From positions 1 through 23,001 of the forward strand of contig NOWV01000414.1 in the NCBI GenBank assembly GCA_003344405.1: DNA of 23,001 bases, given 5' to 3'. Under the pieces are notes generated by a model. The model was not told the origin of the DNA. It made no database searches and worked only from the letters and a program-made list of their open reading frames with translations. Of the stretch, positions 12,001 through 18,900 are shown one piece after another. The position numbers and the translations under genes are program-made. Position 1 is the first letter of the stretch. Each line of letters opens with the position of its first letter. Origin of the DNA: Trichoplax sp. H2 (taxonomy: Eukaryota; Placozoa; Uniplacotomia; Trichoplacea).

Positions 12001-15000
12001 AGAAAGGAGGAAATTTGTCACAATACTCTGGGTAGCTATTACTGCACTTGTAAAAAAGGCTTTTATACAAAACGAAGCCCAAATGCTACCACAACAAGTT
12101 GTCAAGGTAATTAAAATTTAAAATAGTATGAAAGTGCTAAGCTATTGCTACATTTATGAAGTATATGAAATGTTGAGAAATGCATCTTTTGCAAAGGAAC
12201 TAATTACAATCCCATGATTTCTACAGTAAATTACGGTCAACTTCGATATATTAATTTTGGCATCAATCAGATACTTTTAAGATGAAATATATAATTAGTG
12301 AAGATAAATACGAAAAATTAGAGGCGTTAATTTCGTTATTTGTTTCGTTTTGTTGTATGTAGCACGAATATCTTAGTTTCACCGTATGTTGTAATATCGA
12401 ATATATACAGGCATACTTAAAAGTTTTCGGCGCAGGCGCTCATAGTGGACGTATAGACTTAGCATTTTCTGCAATTTTACGTATAATAAAATCGTAGGTC
12501 TAATAAAGTAATCTGTAATCATTAAAACTTTGGCTAAATGTATTTCCTTTTCGCTAATAATTGTAATACTGATAGGGTCACGTGCCCAACTACATTATAC
12601 TGTTTGTAGACTTAATAAATCAAAGAAAGTAGAGTGAATTCTGCAATGATATCATATATATTAGGATAGTAATGTAAAGCCACTGAGCGCACTTTTGCAT
12701 AGGCTTGAGTATTTACGGATCTTTTCTCGACTTAGAAATCCGGTAAAATTAATAGGATACTAACGATAGTGATAATAATCGCTAATTAGGAATAAAATTA
12801 TGCTTAGCATAAGTGCAAGCGCGAATAAATTTGGATTTTTTTATCTCAATACCTAAAACTTAAAATTCCCTTATTAGCTGGCTTATACTACACTGGATTA
12901 ATCATACTTAATGGTACGTTTACAACTGACCTGAACAATCCCCTCAGTCAGGCATATTTATCATTAACATCCGAAGCTTATTCCAAGGTAAAAACTTATG
13001 ATTAAATATTACCTTCAAGAGGTCATTTTTACAAATATTAAGCGGTGCTTCATAACTACCATTGACATTTTCAAATCGGTAAATTAATTCTTGATGTTTT
13101 GCGTAGGTGAATGCAGCCTTAATGGTAGACGTTAGAACACAGTATGCGGTTCAGCAAGTCACAATTGTTAATTTGAGGTAAAACTATTTATATGGTCAAC
13201 TTAGCTGTATAATTACTATTTTATGATACAAATACTTATCTAAGAATTGTTTTATAGTTAGCAAGTATGTAAGAATTTATAATAATAAATATCATAACAC
13301 TTCAAAATTTCTCTTACCATTTATCCAGGCTAGGAAACGGAACCATACTTATCGATCTTTCTGTGACGCTATTACAAAATTCTACGTTTGTGACGCTGCA
13401 ATTATTAGATGTTATCACTGGTCAGAGCGTCAAGCAAATTCGCAGCTATCCTGTTCAATCAATTATTTTTCAAGGTATTCTATTAAAATGGATTTAAATT
13501 AATATACAAAATTTATTTTTATCGAAGTTACATAAATTACACATCTATGTGAATCCGTATTAACCGGAGAATATAGAGTTCGATCTATTTTTTTATAAAG
13601 TAGATCGATAGTTTGTGGATTCTACAGCAACAGGTTTAGACGAATTTTAATTGTCGATTACGAATAACGTGGTTTTCTTGGTACTATGTACTTCTACAGG
13701 ATATGTCTAAGATACTTAATACACTCTATAGTGTAAATGCTTGCATATACTTATATTCACACAGATACGTAATCTGTACTAGGAAAAATAATAGTAAATT
13801 CAATCAGACCACCCTGAGCTTTTATAGTATAGTAGACAATCATTCAATAGTTGTAAAGCATCACGGTAACACCGTTTATCTTCCTTTATTCATATGACAT
13901 AAAAATTTAAGTAATTAAAAATTAATTAAATTTATCAAAACCATAGGTATGTAAATCGTACTCTACGATGTATACCTATCGTCCATAACTCTAACAATCT
14001 TGATCGTACTTCATATGGTATACTGTTCAATAAAGGATAGAATAATCTGCTGGTATATGGCTGTAGTGTATTAAGACATACAGTTTTACACTACATACTA
14101 TCACTGTATTGCATACACAAAACTACTGTAATTAGCTGAAATCACTACAATGGTGCTACTCATTTTGCAATAGTAGCTAGTAGATATGAGGCTTACAATA
14201 ATTTACTTCCAATACTAGCGATGGACATGAATACTAAGCTCAACATGACAGTACTTTTGTAAAATAAAAACCAATTTTTCGATTAAAAAAACTGAGCGAC
14301 GTCGACTTAATTATTGGAATAAAAATTCATTTCTATAGATTACAATCAATGCGCTGATCCGCAGGCCAATTCATGTTCCAATCTACAAAACTGCACTCAA
14401 AAGCGCGGCTCATTCGAATGTCATTGTATTTCTGGCTATCAACTAGACTCTCAAACCAATCAATGTCAAGGTAGATAGTTGTGTAGCTTTGAAGCCATTG
14501 TCGTATTTATTAACCCTTCTATTATGTTGTAGTACTTATAATGATTATATTACTACTGATTTGTATCATCTTCATTTGGTCGTGAAGATATGTATTAAGG
14601 TTTCACATTCGTCTTTTATAAATGTAATATCTAGATATCGACGAATGTTTGAATTCTTCCACCCTTTGTGCAAATAATTCTGCTTGTTTAAACACTGTTG
14701 GTGGATTTCTGTGTCAGTGTGAAAACGGATATAGTGGTGACGGCATTACAGGATGCACATGTAGGTTCATCTTTTATGGACTTCTTAATGTACACTGTAC
14801 AAATCTAATAATCTGTACTAATTGATCCTTATTGCAATGGTTTATTATAGTTTCATGTCCGAGAGACCGGTGTCAAAATGGTGGAACTTGTTTCTATTCT
14901 AATGGTACCTTCCTTTGCAAGTACGTAACCGCTACAATTTTAACGTTAAGCAATTAGGCGATGGTAACTTACTGCTATTTACTTTGATAGAAGATGAGCA

Positions 15001-15920
15001 TAACGTAAATTATATTTATTTCAGTTGCTTAACTGGATTCGATGGTCCGTCTTGTGAGAGTACGAATCTGCAATTTAGTAAGTGTTGAGATCATTAAGAT
15101 CGCAAATATCATACTGGAGATAGCGAACTGATATTAAAATTCTTATTATATTGACTTATGATATTAGCTTCTCAAACCATTATCATCGCCATCGGTTCAG
15201 CTGGAGGGATTTTAATATTACTTTTAATGTTAATTGTTATTGGTCTTTGGTATCGTCGTCGGAAAGAGTACGTAAATATAAGCTTTGTAAATATATTAAT
15301 TTGTATACTAGTTTCAGCGAGAATCATCTTTGTATTTTACTTATGGATTTATTGCCAGTGTATTTGATTTGCGATATACTATCCGTATACAAAGATAAAT
15401 ACAACCGTAAGATATTTTTCGTAACTATGTAGCTATCTCTATGTCATTTCTCGGTAATCTTATTTAAATATGAGTAGTCCCATACCAATTTTATGTACGA
15501 ATGACAATTAAAAACTCCGTATATGTAGACTTTCGCAATTTTCATAGTTATCTGACATTGTTTAATATTTGTACTACTGCTAATTCGTGATATTATTTAT
15601 AATAATGAATTACTTTTAATTTTTCCGGTCTTAGCGCAAAATATAAAATAGACCCACCGGATGAGAGCGACGATTTCGACTCTTTTACCGATAGTGAATC
15701 AAGCCAGGAAGAGGTTGCCGTTCCCCTTCGGCAACACAGTCAGAAACCAGAAAGACAAACAGGAAGTATTATAACCCTATTTACAACACAGCCGAGTAAA
15801 AGTAGACCACCGGATATTAGGACTGTTAGAATATCTGAGATAAATGTCGCACAAGAACGAGGGAAACCGGAAGAAATAGATGAAGATGATGATAAAGAAG
15901 TGATAGCAAATGTCCAGTAA
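1..15920 (+). CDS. Gene 1: MUC4-like transmembrane mucin (NIDO-AMOP-VWD-EGF-SEA-TM), 5'-partial, 38 exons in window
   Basis: Predicted single-pass cell-surface mucin or adhesion protein. Exons: <1-216, 298-618, 699-1019, 1106-1426, 1508-3019, 3173-3289, 3430-3579, 3797-3919, 4023-4145, 4272-4394, 4478-4597, 4677-4799, 4903-5028, 5089-5252, 5420-5797, 6048-6545, 6642-6858, 7050-7616, 8928-9191, 9273-9570, 9856-10067, 10275-10397, 10601-10720, 10793-10915, 11013-11135, 11282-11401, 11503-11628, 11723-11842, 11969-12106, 12878-12987, 13107-13177, 13329-13474, 14339-14470, 14635-14760, 14851-14920, 15025-15077, 15168-15267, 15635-15920. All introns are GT-AG and every junction keeps frame, giving about 2,792 residues. 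Approximate residues: Ser/Thr region 1-936, EGF 937-1232, NIDO/AMOP 1233-1651, VWD 1652-1840, CADG-like 1929-2015, EGF 2016-2429, SEA 2430-2538, EGF 2539-2665, TM 2668-2692, tail to 2792. The signal peptide and first exons lie upstream of the window. MUC4 is the closest known architecture; ligand and function are not deducible. Confidence 0.9.
298..618 (+). CDS. Gene 1 exon: Ser/Thr-rich tandem exon copy 2
   Basis: Full 321-bp (107-codon) symmetric phase 1-1 exon between ttatatag| and TCAG|gttaga. It starts DDISSIATS and ends TASVIASSG. It differs from the other copies at only a few positions, for example Ile for Thr in the LTSTVLPRE stretch and Asn for Asp in SDDIPV. Reading into its donor gives GGT TAG, so retaining the following intron would stop translation at once. 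Confidence 0.85.
699..1019 (+). CDS. Gene 1 exon: Ser/Thr-rich tandem exon copy 3
   Basis: This is a 321-bp phase 1-1 exon, almost identical to copies 2 and 4 and flanked by homologous introns of 80 and 86 bp. Its continuous reading frame does not show as one ORF with the preceding intron, because that intron lacks one base relative to the others. Confidence 0.85.
1106..1426 (+). CDS. Gene 1 exon: Ser/Thr-rich tandem exon copy 4
   Basis: This is a 321-bp phase 1-1 exon with the same splice signals and nearly the same sequence as copies 1-3. The intron before it (1020-1105, 86 bp) is the most diverged of the four repeat introns; the one after it (1427-1507) is again 81 bp. Confidence 0.85.
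1508..3019 (+). CDS. Gene 1 exon: large mucin-like Ser/Thr-rich exon
   Basis: A 1,512-bp (504-codon) phase 1-1 exon. The first ~95 bp are the repeat-exon head (DDISSIATS...), then it diverges at DSSIFFDSS into a cysteine-free Ser/Thr-rich sequence. The donor TCTG|gtaaag at 3019 gives the same ASSG ending as the repeat exons. The open frame continues to a TAA at 3073-3075, but the next exon joins in phase only from 3019. It contains degenerate mucin-type repeats with a Gln-rich/aromatic core (QQTDYL, HQSEFL, QQTSYT) and an exact triplicated 31-residue unit at 2596-2877. It is likely a heavily O-glycosylated, extended stalk. Confidence 0.85.
2596..2877 (+). repeat. Three tandem copies of a 93-bp coding repeat
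   Basis: Copies start at 2596, 2689 and 2782, each beginning ACAGCTTTACTCTCAAAC. Units are 93, 93 and 96 bp; the third has one extra TCG (Ser) codon. Each encodes a 31-32-residue Ser/Thr-rich unit with the core [12 protein letters not shown]. The frame is preserved throughout, as expected for a minisatellite within a mucin domain. Confidence 0.95.
3173..3289 (+). CDS. Gene 1 exon: short Ser/Thr-rich linker
   Basis: A 39-codon phase 1-1 exon from catatag|CCTCG to GAAG|gtgtgt, encoding a Ser/Thr/Ile-rich segment with no cysteine ([19 protein letters not shown]...). It bridges the mucin-like exon and the EGF array. Confidence 0.7.
3430..3579 (+). CDS. Gene 1 exon: EGF-like module 1
   Basis: Encodes a six-cysteine EGF ([10 protein letters not shown]...[12 protein letters not shown]...GNGTYCTG) after a short Ser/Thr linker. 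The acceptor may be ttacag|CT at 3430 or the in-frame alternative ctatag|TA at 3436, which removes two residues. The donor is ACAG|gtttga. It carries the CxNx4YxC pattern typical of calcium-binding EGFs but lacks the D-I-N/D-E-C start. Confidence 0.85.
3797..3919 (+). CDS. Gene 1 exon: calcium-binding EGF 2
   Basis: A 41-codon phase 1-1 exon beginning [12 protein letters not shown] and ending CVG. It has six cysteines, the DxxEC Ca2+ motif and a CxNx4FxC Asn/Asp hydroxylation consensus. The acceptor is gcgtag|AT and the donor GTTG|gtaaat. Confidence 0.9.
4023..4145 (+). CDS. Gene 1 exon: calcium-binding EGF 3
   Basis: A 41-codon phase 1-1 exon, [12 protein letters not shown]...CNG, with six cysteines and CxNx4YxC ([12 protein letters not shown]). 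Splice sites are gatag|AT and AATG|gtattt. Confidence 0.9.
4272..4394 (+). CDS. Gene 1 exon: calcium-binding EGF 4
   Basis: A 41-codon phase 1-1 exon, [12 protein letters not shown]...NCQG, with [12 protein letters not shown]. The upstream intron happens to be open, so the apparent ORF begins earlier than the exon; tttatag|AT is the acceptor. Confidence 0.9.
4478..4597 (+). CDS. Gene 1 exon: calcium-binding EGF 5
   Basis: A 40-codon phase 1-1 exon, [11 protein letters not shown]...YCQG. It has six cysteines, several N-glycosylation sequons (NST, NNT, NGT) and [12 protein letters not shown]. Splice sites are tatctag|AT and CAAG|gtacgt. Confidence 0.9.
4677..4799 (+). CDS. Gene 1 exon: calcium-binding EGF 6
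   Basis: A 41-codon phase 1-1 exon, [12 protein letters not shown]...SCSG, with [12 protein letters not shown]. Splice sites are tttctag|AT and TCAG|gttagt. Confidence 0.9.
4903..5028 (+). CDS. Gene 1 exon: calcium-binding EGF 7
   Basis: A 42-codon exon, [11 protein letters not shown]...CVQEG, the last EGF before NIDO. It includes [12 protein letters not shown]. The donor GAAG|gtaatc opens a 60-bp intron, the shortest in the gene. Confidence 0.88.
5089..5252 (+). CDS. Gene 1 exon: start of NIDO domain
   Basis: Encodes ARIEPQS...[17 protein letters not shown]...YRGLY, the N-terminal NIDO pattern (LYPYG, GD, RTD, LY). The acceptor taccacag|CA at 5089 is the one giving phase 1 with the previous exon; the nearer ggccag|GT at 5069 would not keep frame. 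The donor TAC|gtaaat is phase 0, the first break from the phase-1 pattern. Confidence 0.82.
5420..5797 (+). CDS. Gene 1 exon: NIDO domain core
   Basis: A 126-codon phase 0-0 exon, [15 protein letters not shown]...[11 protein letters not shown]...[13 protein letters not shown]...LPRE. It shows the NIDO (nidogen extracellular) hallmarks: G-x-IS-G, IAPYFADxD and the TW strand. NIDO domains occur in nidogen, MUC4 and related surface proteins. The acceptor actcag|AT joins LY to ISVDG; the donor is GAG|gtaagc. Confidence 0.88.
5979..6010 (+). repeat. (AT)16 microsatellite in a NIDO intron
   Basis: Thirty-two uninterrupted bases of alternating A/T lie in the intron 5798-6047. They are expected to be length-polymorphic, with no coding effect. 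Confidence 0.97.
6048..6545 (+). CDS. Gene 1 exon: NIDO end and AMOP start
   Basis: A 166-codon phase 0-0 exon. [14 protein letters not shown]...[11 protein letters not shown]...GKWAFRVDD completes NIDO. AMOP then begins at CSRWYNAQ with the signature [16 protein letters not shown] and a later Cys. The acceptor is ctgtatag|TAT; the donor AGG|gtaatt is placed because the next exon supplies the second half of AMOP in phase 0. A 156-codon ORF in another frame of the same stretch is a shadow. Confidence 0.88.
6642..6858 (+). CDS. Gene 1 exon: AMOP domain C-terminal half
   Basis: Encodes [10 protein letters not shown]...[22 protein letters not shown]...YRPPRW, with the double-Cys pairs and the C-x2-Y-x3-RP-x-D-x-C ending typical of AMOP (adhesion-associated domain in MUC4 and other proteins). 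The acceptor is aaattag|GT and the donor TGGT|gtaagt (phase 1), leading directly into VWD. Confidence 0.85.
7050..7616 (+). CDS. Gene 1 exon: von Willebrand factor type D domain
   Basis: A single 567-bp exon holds the VWD domain. It starts [20 protein letters not shown], continues GEYTLL...F.LQGR and ends [19 protein letters not shown]...IYHQFGQL. All VWD landmarks are present, including GDPH (7061-7072), the known Asp-Pro cleavage site in MUC4-type and other VWD proteins. The donor CTAT|gtaagt (phase 1) makes a Trp codon (T|GG) with the exon at 8928. Confidence 0.93.
7061..7072 (+). other. GDPH motif, potential Asp-Pro autocleavage site
   Basis: The codons GGT GAT CCA CAT encode Gly-Asp-Pro-His at the start of VWD. 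In MUC2, MUC5AC, MUC4 and RGM family proteins this motif is cleaved between Asp and Pro. Cleavage here would separate the NIDO/AMOP/mucin part from a membrane-bound part, perhaps held non-covalently or by disulfides. The motif is seen; cleavage is inferred. Confidence 0.7.
7617..8927 (+). other. Large intron after the VWD exon
   Basis: A 1,311-bp AT-rich intron, the longest in the gene and far above the ~100-bp norm. No in-phase exon, RNA gene or transposon protein was recognised. It contains a short perfect inverted repeat (ATGCATGG/CCATGCAT at 8754-8761 and 8772-8779). The apparent ORF running upstream of 8928 is intron sequence. Confidence 0.75.
8928..9191 (+). CDS. Gene 1 exon: post-VWD conserved region
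   Basis: Encodes [17 protein letters not shown]...FIPNF...[16 protein letters not shown]..., matching the segment that follows VWD in MUC4-like proteins (SLF-Y, then a C-x5-C-LFD motif). The acceptor actttag|GG completes the split Trp codon; the donor ATAA|gtaagt is phase 1. N-glycosylation sequons are present. Confidence 0.88.
9273..9570 (+). CDS. Gene 1 exon: cadherin-like/Ig-like fold plus start of an EGF
   Basis: [18 protein letters not shown]...ATDPNG...[16 protein letters not shown]...VTNSK fits the dystroglycan-type cadherin-like (CADG/He_PIG) pattern: PxI, DPxG, LPxG, D-x-T-x-TW. The end, [11 protein letters not shown], starts an EGF that continues in the next exon. The acceptor is tttacag|TT and the donor GA|gtaagt (phase 2). 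Confidence 0.82.
9856..10067 (+). CDS. Gene 1 exon: end of one EGF and a second EGF-like module
   Basis: Encodes [24 protein letters not shown] to finish the previous EGF, then [15 protein letters not shown]...[17 protein letters not shown]. The acceptor cttgaag|CG at 9856 is required by the phase-2 donor upstream; the stronger-looking atacag|GA at 9885 would shift the frame into a stop. The donor TTCG|gtaagt is phase 1. Confidence 0.8.
10275..10397 (+). CDS. Gene 1 exon: calcium-binding EGF
   Basis: A 41-codon phase 1-1 exon, [12 protein letters not shown]...LDCKG, with C-x3-C-x-N-x4-Y-x-C spacing ([16 protein letters not shown]). The acceptor is catcaag|AC; the donor is AAAG|gtattc. Confidence 0.88.
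10601..10720 (+). CDS. Gene 1 exon: calcium-binding EGF
   Basis: A 40-codon phase 1-1 exon, [11 protein letters not shown]...KTCS, with [16 protein letters not shown] and the long loop [11 protein letters not shown] as in LDL-receptor/fibulin EGFs. Splice sites are tcatctag|AT and TCAC|gtaagt. Confidence 0.9.
10793..10915 (+). CDS. Gene 1 exon: EGF-like module without Ca motif
   Basis: A 41-codon phase 1-1 exon, [16 protein letters not shown]...TCIG. It keeps six cysteines but lacks DxxEC and the Asn hydroxylation consensus. Sequons NST, NCT and NNT suggest N-glycosylation. Confidence 0.88.
11013..11135 (+). CDS. Gene 1 exon: calcium-binding EGF
   Basis: A 41-codon phase 1-1 exon, [12 protein letters not shown]...RTCRG, with [12 protein letters not shown]. 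The acceptor is gatgcaag|AT and the donor CGAG|gtaatg. Confidence 0.88.
11282..11401 (+). CDS. Gene 1 exon: calcium-binding EGF
   Basis: A 40-codon phase 1-1 exon, [11 protein letters not shown]...ICQG, with [12 protein letters not shown]. Splice sites are atttcag|AT and CAAG|gtagaa. Confidence 0.9.
11503..11628 (+). CDS. Gene 1 exon: calcium-binding EGF
   Basis: A 42-codon phase 1-1 exon, [13 protein letters not shown]...ICAG, with [12 protein letters not shown]. Splice sites are attgtag|AT and GCAG|gtttta. Confidence 0.9.
11723..11842 (+). CDS. Gene 1 exon: calcium-binding EGF
   Basis: A 40-codon phase 1-1 exon, [11 protein letters not shown]...VCTG, with [12 protein letters not shown]. 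Splice sites are tataaag|AT and ACCG|gtaatt. Confidence 0.9.
11969..12106 (+). CDS. Gene 1 exon: calcium-binding EGF with extended last loop
   Basis: A 46-codon phase 1-1 exon, [11 protein letters not shown]...[16 protein letters not shown] is followed by a longer basic loop ([17 protein letters not shown]) than its siblings have. Last EGF before SEA. Confidence 0.88.
12107..12877 (+). other. 771-bp intron between EGF array and SEA domain
   Basis: AT-rich intron. No in-phase coding exon was found: candidate acceptors such as tatgtag|CA at about 12360 run into stops at once. No repeat family or RNA gene was recognised. Confidence 0.7.
12878..12987 (+). CDS. Gene 1 exon: SEA domain part 1
   Basis: Encodes [20 protein letters not shown]... 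with [14 protein letters not shown], the SEA N-terminal strand and helix pattern (F-x-x-DL-x-x-x-x-S-x-x-Y/F-x-x-L). The acceptor is attag|CT (phase 1); the donor AAG|gtaaaa is phase 0. Confidence 0.85.
13107..13177 (+). CDS. Gene 1 exon: SEA domain part 2
   Basis: Encodes [19 protein letters not shown] plus IVNLR, the second helix and the strand before the cleavage loop. The exon is 71 bp, phase 0 in and phase 2 out (TTGAG|gtaaaa). Confidence 0.83.
13329..13474 (+). CDS. Gene 1 exon: SEA domain part 3
   Basis: Continues [19 protein letters not shown]...[12 protein letters not shown]..., the central beta-hairpin and last strands of SEA. Where autoproteolytic SEA domains have G-S-V-V-V, this has G-T-I-L-I, so the nucleophilic Ser is replaced by Thr. 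Phase 2 in, phase 1 out (CAAG|gtattc). Confidence 0.83.
13475..14338 (+). other. 864-bp intron after the SEA domain
   Basis: AT-rich intron. A 9-bp perfect inverted repeat (TGTAGTGTA at 14062-14070, TACACTACA at 14087-14095) could form a hairpin. No exon keeping phase was seen; the open stretch at 13703-13897 has no compatible splice signals or recognisable product. Confidence 0.7.
14339..14470 (+). CDS. Gene 1 exon: EGF-like module
   Basis: A 44-codon phase 1-1 exon, [13 protein letters not shown]...[13 protein letters not shown]. It has six cysteines ([18 protein letters not shown]) and a variant DYNQC in place of DxNEC. Confidence 0.88.
14635..14760 (+). CDS. Gene 1 exon: calcium-binding EGF
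   Basis: A 42-codon phase 1-1 exon, [12 protein letters not shown]...GITGCT, with [12 protein letters not shown]. The acceptor is atatctag|AT; the donor ACAT|gtaggt. Confidence 0.9.
14851..14920 (+). CDS. Gene 1 exon: juxtamembrane EGF, first half
   Basis: Encodes [20 protein letters not shown], then FLC, the C-x-NGGTC pattern of a non-calcium EGF. Phase 1 in, phase 2 out (TGCAA|gtacgt). This EGF is split over two exons, unlike the one-exon modules. Confidence 0.85.
15025..15077 (+). CDS. Gene 1 exon: juxtamembrane EGF, second half
   Basis: A 53-bp exon, [18 protein letters not shown], completing the EGF (C-x-x-GF-x-G-x-x-C). The acceptor is atttcag|TT (phase 2); the donor TTTA|gtaagt (phase 1). 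Confidence 0.85.
15168..15267 (+). CDS. Gene 1 exon: transmembrane helix
   Basis: Encodes [14 protein letters not shown] followed by [14 protein letters not shown] and YRRRK. This is a ~24-residue hydrophobic helix with small-residue GSAGG packing, followed by a basic stop-transfer cluster, so the N-terminus is extracellular (type I). The acceptor atattag|CT and donor AAAGA|gtacgt (phase 2) fit the neighbours. Confidence 0.92.
15635..15920 (+). CDS. Gene 1 last exon: acidic cytoplasmic tail
   Basis: Encodes about 95 residues: [18 protein letters not shown]..., TDSESSQEE, ...[12 protein letters not shown]..., [16 protein letters not shown], then TAA at 15918-15920. The acidic Ser clusters resemble casein-kinase-2 sites. 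No catalytic domain, ITAM or PDZ-ligand motif was recognised. The frame stays open for 32 more codons after this stop. Confidence 0.82.
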
Positions 15921-18900
15921 GGAGCTAATAGTGAAGCACGTGCAGTGATGGAAGATGATAATCTAGGAAAAACGAAAAATGTGGAAAGTGTTACAATTAC
16001 AATAGAGGATAAGGATTAAGGCAATGGGGCCTCAAAATTTTAATGAAACATTAAGACAATACGAATAAACTAGAAAAGGGTATCAGTATAGAAGTGGCTC
16101 TTAAAAAATCAAATGAAAAGTCAAAGTTAAGAATGAAAAGGTATTTAGATATGTGTAAGTAACGATTAATTATATATAATTATCATCAAACGAATATCGC
16201 AGGAATCAACACTAATCGAGAGCATCGCTATATACAGATCTAGATATATAGCATATTCAAATCTAATTTTGTATAGATTTACTATGAAAGGTTATACTAT
16301 GTTAATACACTAAAGCTCGGATAGAAAGTATCAAGTTTATGACCTGTTTTAATTGTTAATAAGAAATTGTTTAGCGAAAAATTATCCTGTAGCTACTAAA
16401 ATTAAACTAATACGGTGATAACATTTAAATCACTAATCCTAATTTAATTTCGTTTCTATTGGCAGAACGTTTAGTTACGAACTATTATTGTACATTAATG
16501 ACTGATATGTCAAATTCTGTTACGCGCTATAAAAGTTTTATTAATATGCCATAAAATAAGCAAAACTATTGCATGTAAGATGGTAGCTATAAGTACTGTA
16601 ATCTTATTTTTACATGCTAATTTGAAAATCGTATTAAAATTGTGGCATTTTGTAATTTTTTCAATACTTTATTTCTCAGTTTCACTCCAATTATATAAGA
16701 ATCTACCTGTTCATAGCTAACGCGAAATATAAATTGTACAAGTGACAAGTCTTTATGAAGAAGACATTCTGAATCTTATTCATTTTAGCATTGTTTTTAT
16801 ATATATATCTGCTAAACTTCACTAATTTATTTAATGTCCACTTCATTATAATCTAATAAAATTCTGAATTACTTAAACTTGCACTAATAAGCCTTCTATG
16901 TAAGGACATATATGATTTTACACTCTATGTACGTATGTAAAATATAGGATAAATGCATAAATAAGTTACTATAAACTAAGCTCTTATAATAACCTTGAAC
17001 TGCTATCTAGAAGTGATAAAGATGATTGAAAATATAGTGTCGTATAGAACACCTTGAAAAATTTAACACCATGTGTAATTGAATAGCAGCAATATTAAAT
17101 TCACAAATGTCTACAACATTTGTGGCATGAGACTAAAGACATCTCCCATTTTGGTAAAGTTTACATTAGAAAAGCTGTTACTGCATCATGAAATGATGCA
17201 AGAGTGTCCTAAATCAAACACAGGAGTATTTAAACTCTCTAGACTTTGTATAAATTACTAAATACTATAACATATGATATTATACTACTTTGTTTGTACT
17301 GGAGCCTACGTACGGTATAAGTGTCTGCAATATATTATAAGCTAAAATTTGCGACATAAGGAAAAAACTCGATACTTATGCTTTAATCTGCAAGACTACT
17401 TCCTAGCCTTCAATAACTGGAATCTTTATGAAGTGCACACAAACACACATCACAGTATAACACGCAAAACACTTTTGTTGATCATTATCCGACTTATATA
17501 CTTTATTAGTCGTTTTGATCATACTTACTACGTTATAAGGATATTTTTAATAAGAAAGGTGTTATTAAAAAGTTAAGCCATCACATATAGATATTTGAGG
17601 CAATAAACAATCTTATATATGAATTTATCTCGATTATAATTATTTACGAGCTCTATCGCTTCAAGTACTTATTTGAGATATATTACTATTCTGTCACGGT
17701 ATCATAAGGATTTGCTCCTAAAGTAGCATTTCATACTTATAAGCAAGTTCAAAACAAAATGTTATCTTAAACTATAAATCCATAGCTAAGTTATTTTTAT
17801 GACTGTGATAGAGAAATACCATGCCTCTGGCTGAATAGTACGCGTAGTTTGAATAATAAAATTATTGTTATATCCAAAATTTCTGTCAGCTGGAAAAATA
17901 TTGCAGATAAAAGAGGAAAGTATTATCAAGTAAATGCTGTTTCAGTTTGTCATCAAGATCAATAAATCAAAACGATTCTGTTATTTATTTCCATTTGCAG
18001 AAGAGATCGTTTCATAAAACCAGCTTCCTAGATTAGATTATTTGGCTAATGACTGATTTTAGTAAAGTTTTACCAAATTATTCAAACATTTCAGTCTATG
18101 TTGTTGTCAAGATTAAAAGACGAATTCCATTAATTTTGATAAAAGTTACATTGCAGCTAGCCCTTCTTCTAACTTTATAAGAATATCATGAAGGGAGTTG
18201 ATTGTGGCTTCTTTTAGTTTCTTTCCTGTATACCCACAGAATATTGTACTGAATAATATGCTACAAATCATTTTTACCGCGAGAAATAATGGAACATTCA
18301 TTGTATTATTAACCCCGCACATGCAGAGACTATTTACAGCAAACTAATTATACGGCCTAGAATTAGAGTACCAGGGTGTTTATTATAGTGCTATCTCACC
18401 GTGGAGAAGTTAGCGATGTTTAGTGATTTAGCTTTATTTAGATTACAAGATAGTTTTACTTTACACGTCTTGTGGTGTATGTAGTTGTGACTAATTCACA
18501 TTAGAATTTATATTATAACTTGATGATTCTGTGAATAGGTATATTGTAATCTAACAGTCTTGTGTTAGTTATCGGAGATCTATATTCTTAAATATTATCG
18601 TATTAATTAGGTATTTAGATATGCATTTATTGCTTGATTTTATAGGCGCTATTGATACTAATTGTAACTTCTAGCTAGTGGTAAAGGTATGCGTATATAA
18701 GGTGAGCATTTTATATAATGAAGCTAGTTTTAATTTTTAGTGCTTAACGTAATGTTAGAACGTACAAAACACTGAGAATCTGTAGAATTAGGAATTAGTG
18801 TCCCTAAGTGGTTCTTAAACGGATTTTAGTAACCTAATACGTAATTCAGGGAGAAGATTTGTAGGATTAGCTTTATCTTTATCTCATTACAGAGCTGGTT

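Noticed and set aside
15151-15432. Plus-strand ORF of 93 codons overlapping the TM exon
   Set aside because: Out of frame with the TM helix; the frame through 15168-15267 gives a textbook membrane segment with RRRK.
17079-17576. Two intergenic ORFs of 60 and 75 codons
   Set aside because: AT-driven composition, no domain, no splice-compatible neighbours; expected by chance in this length of sequence.
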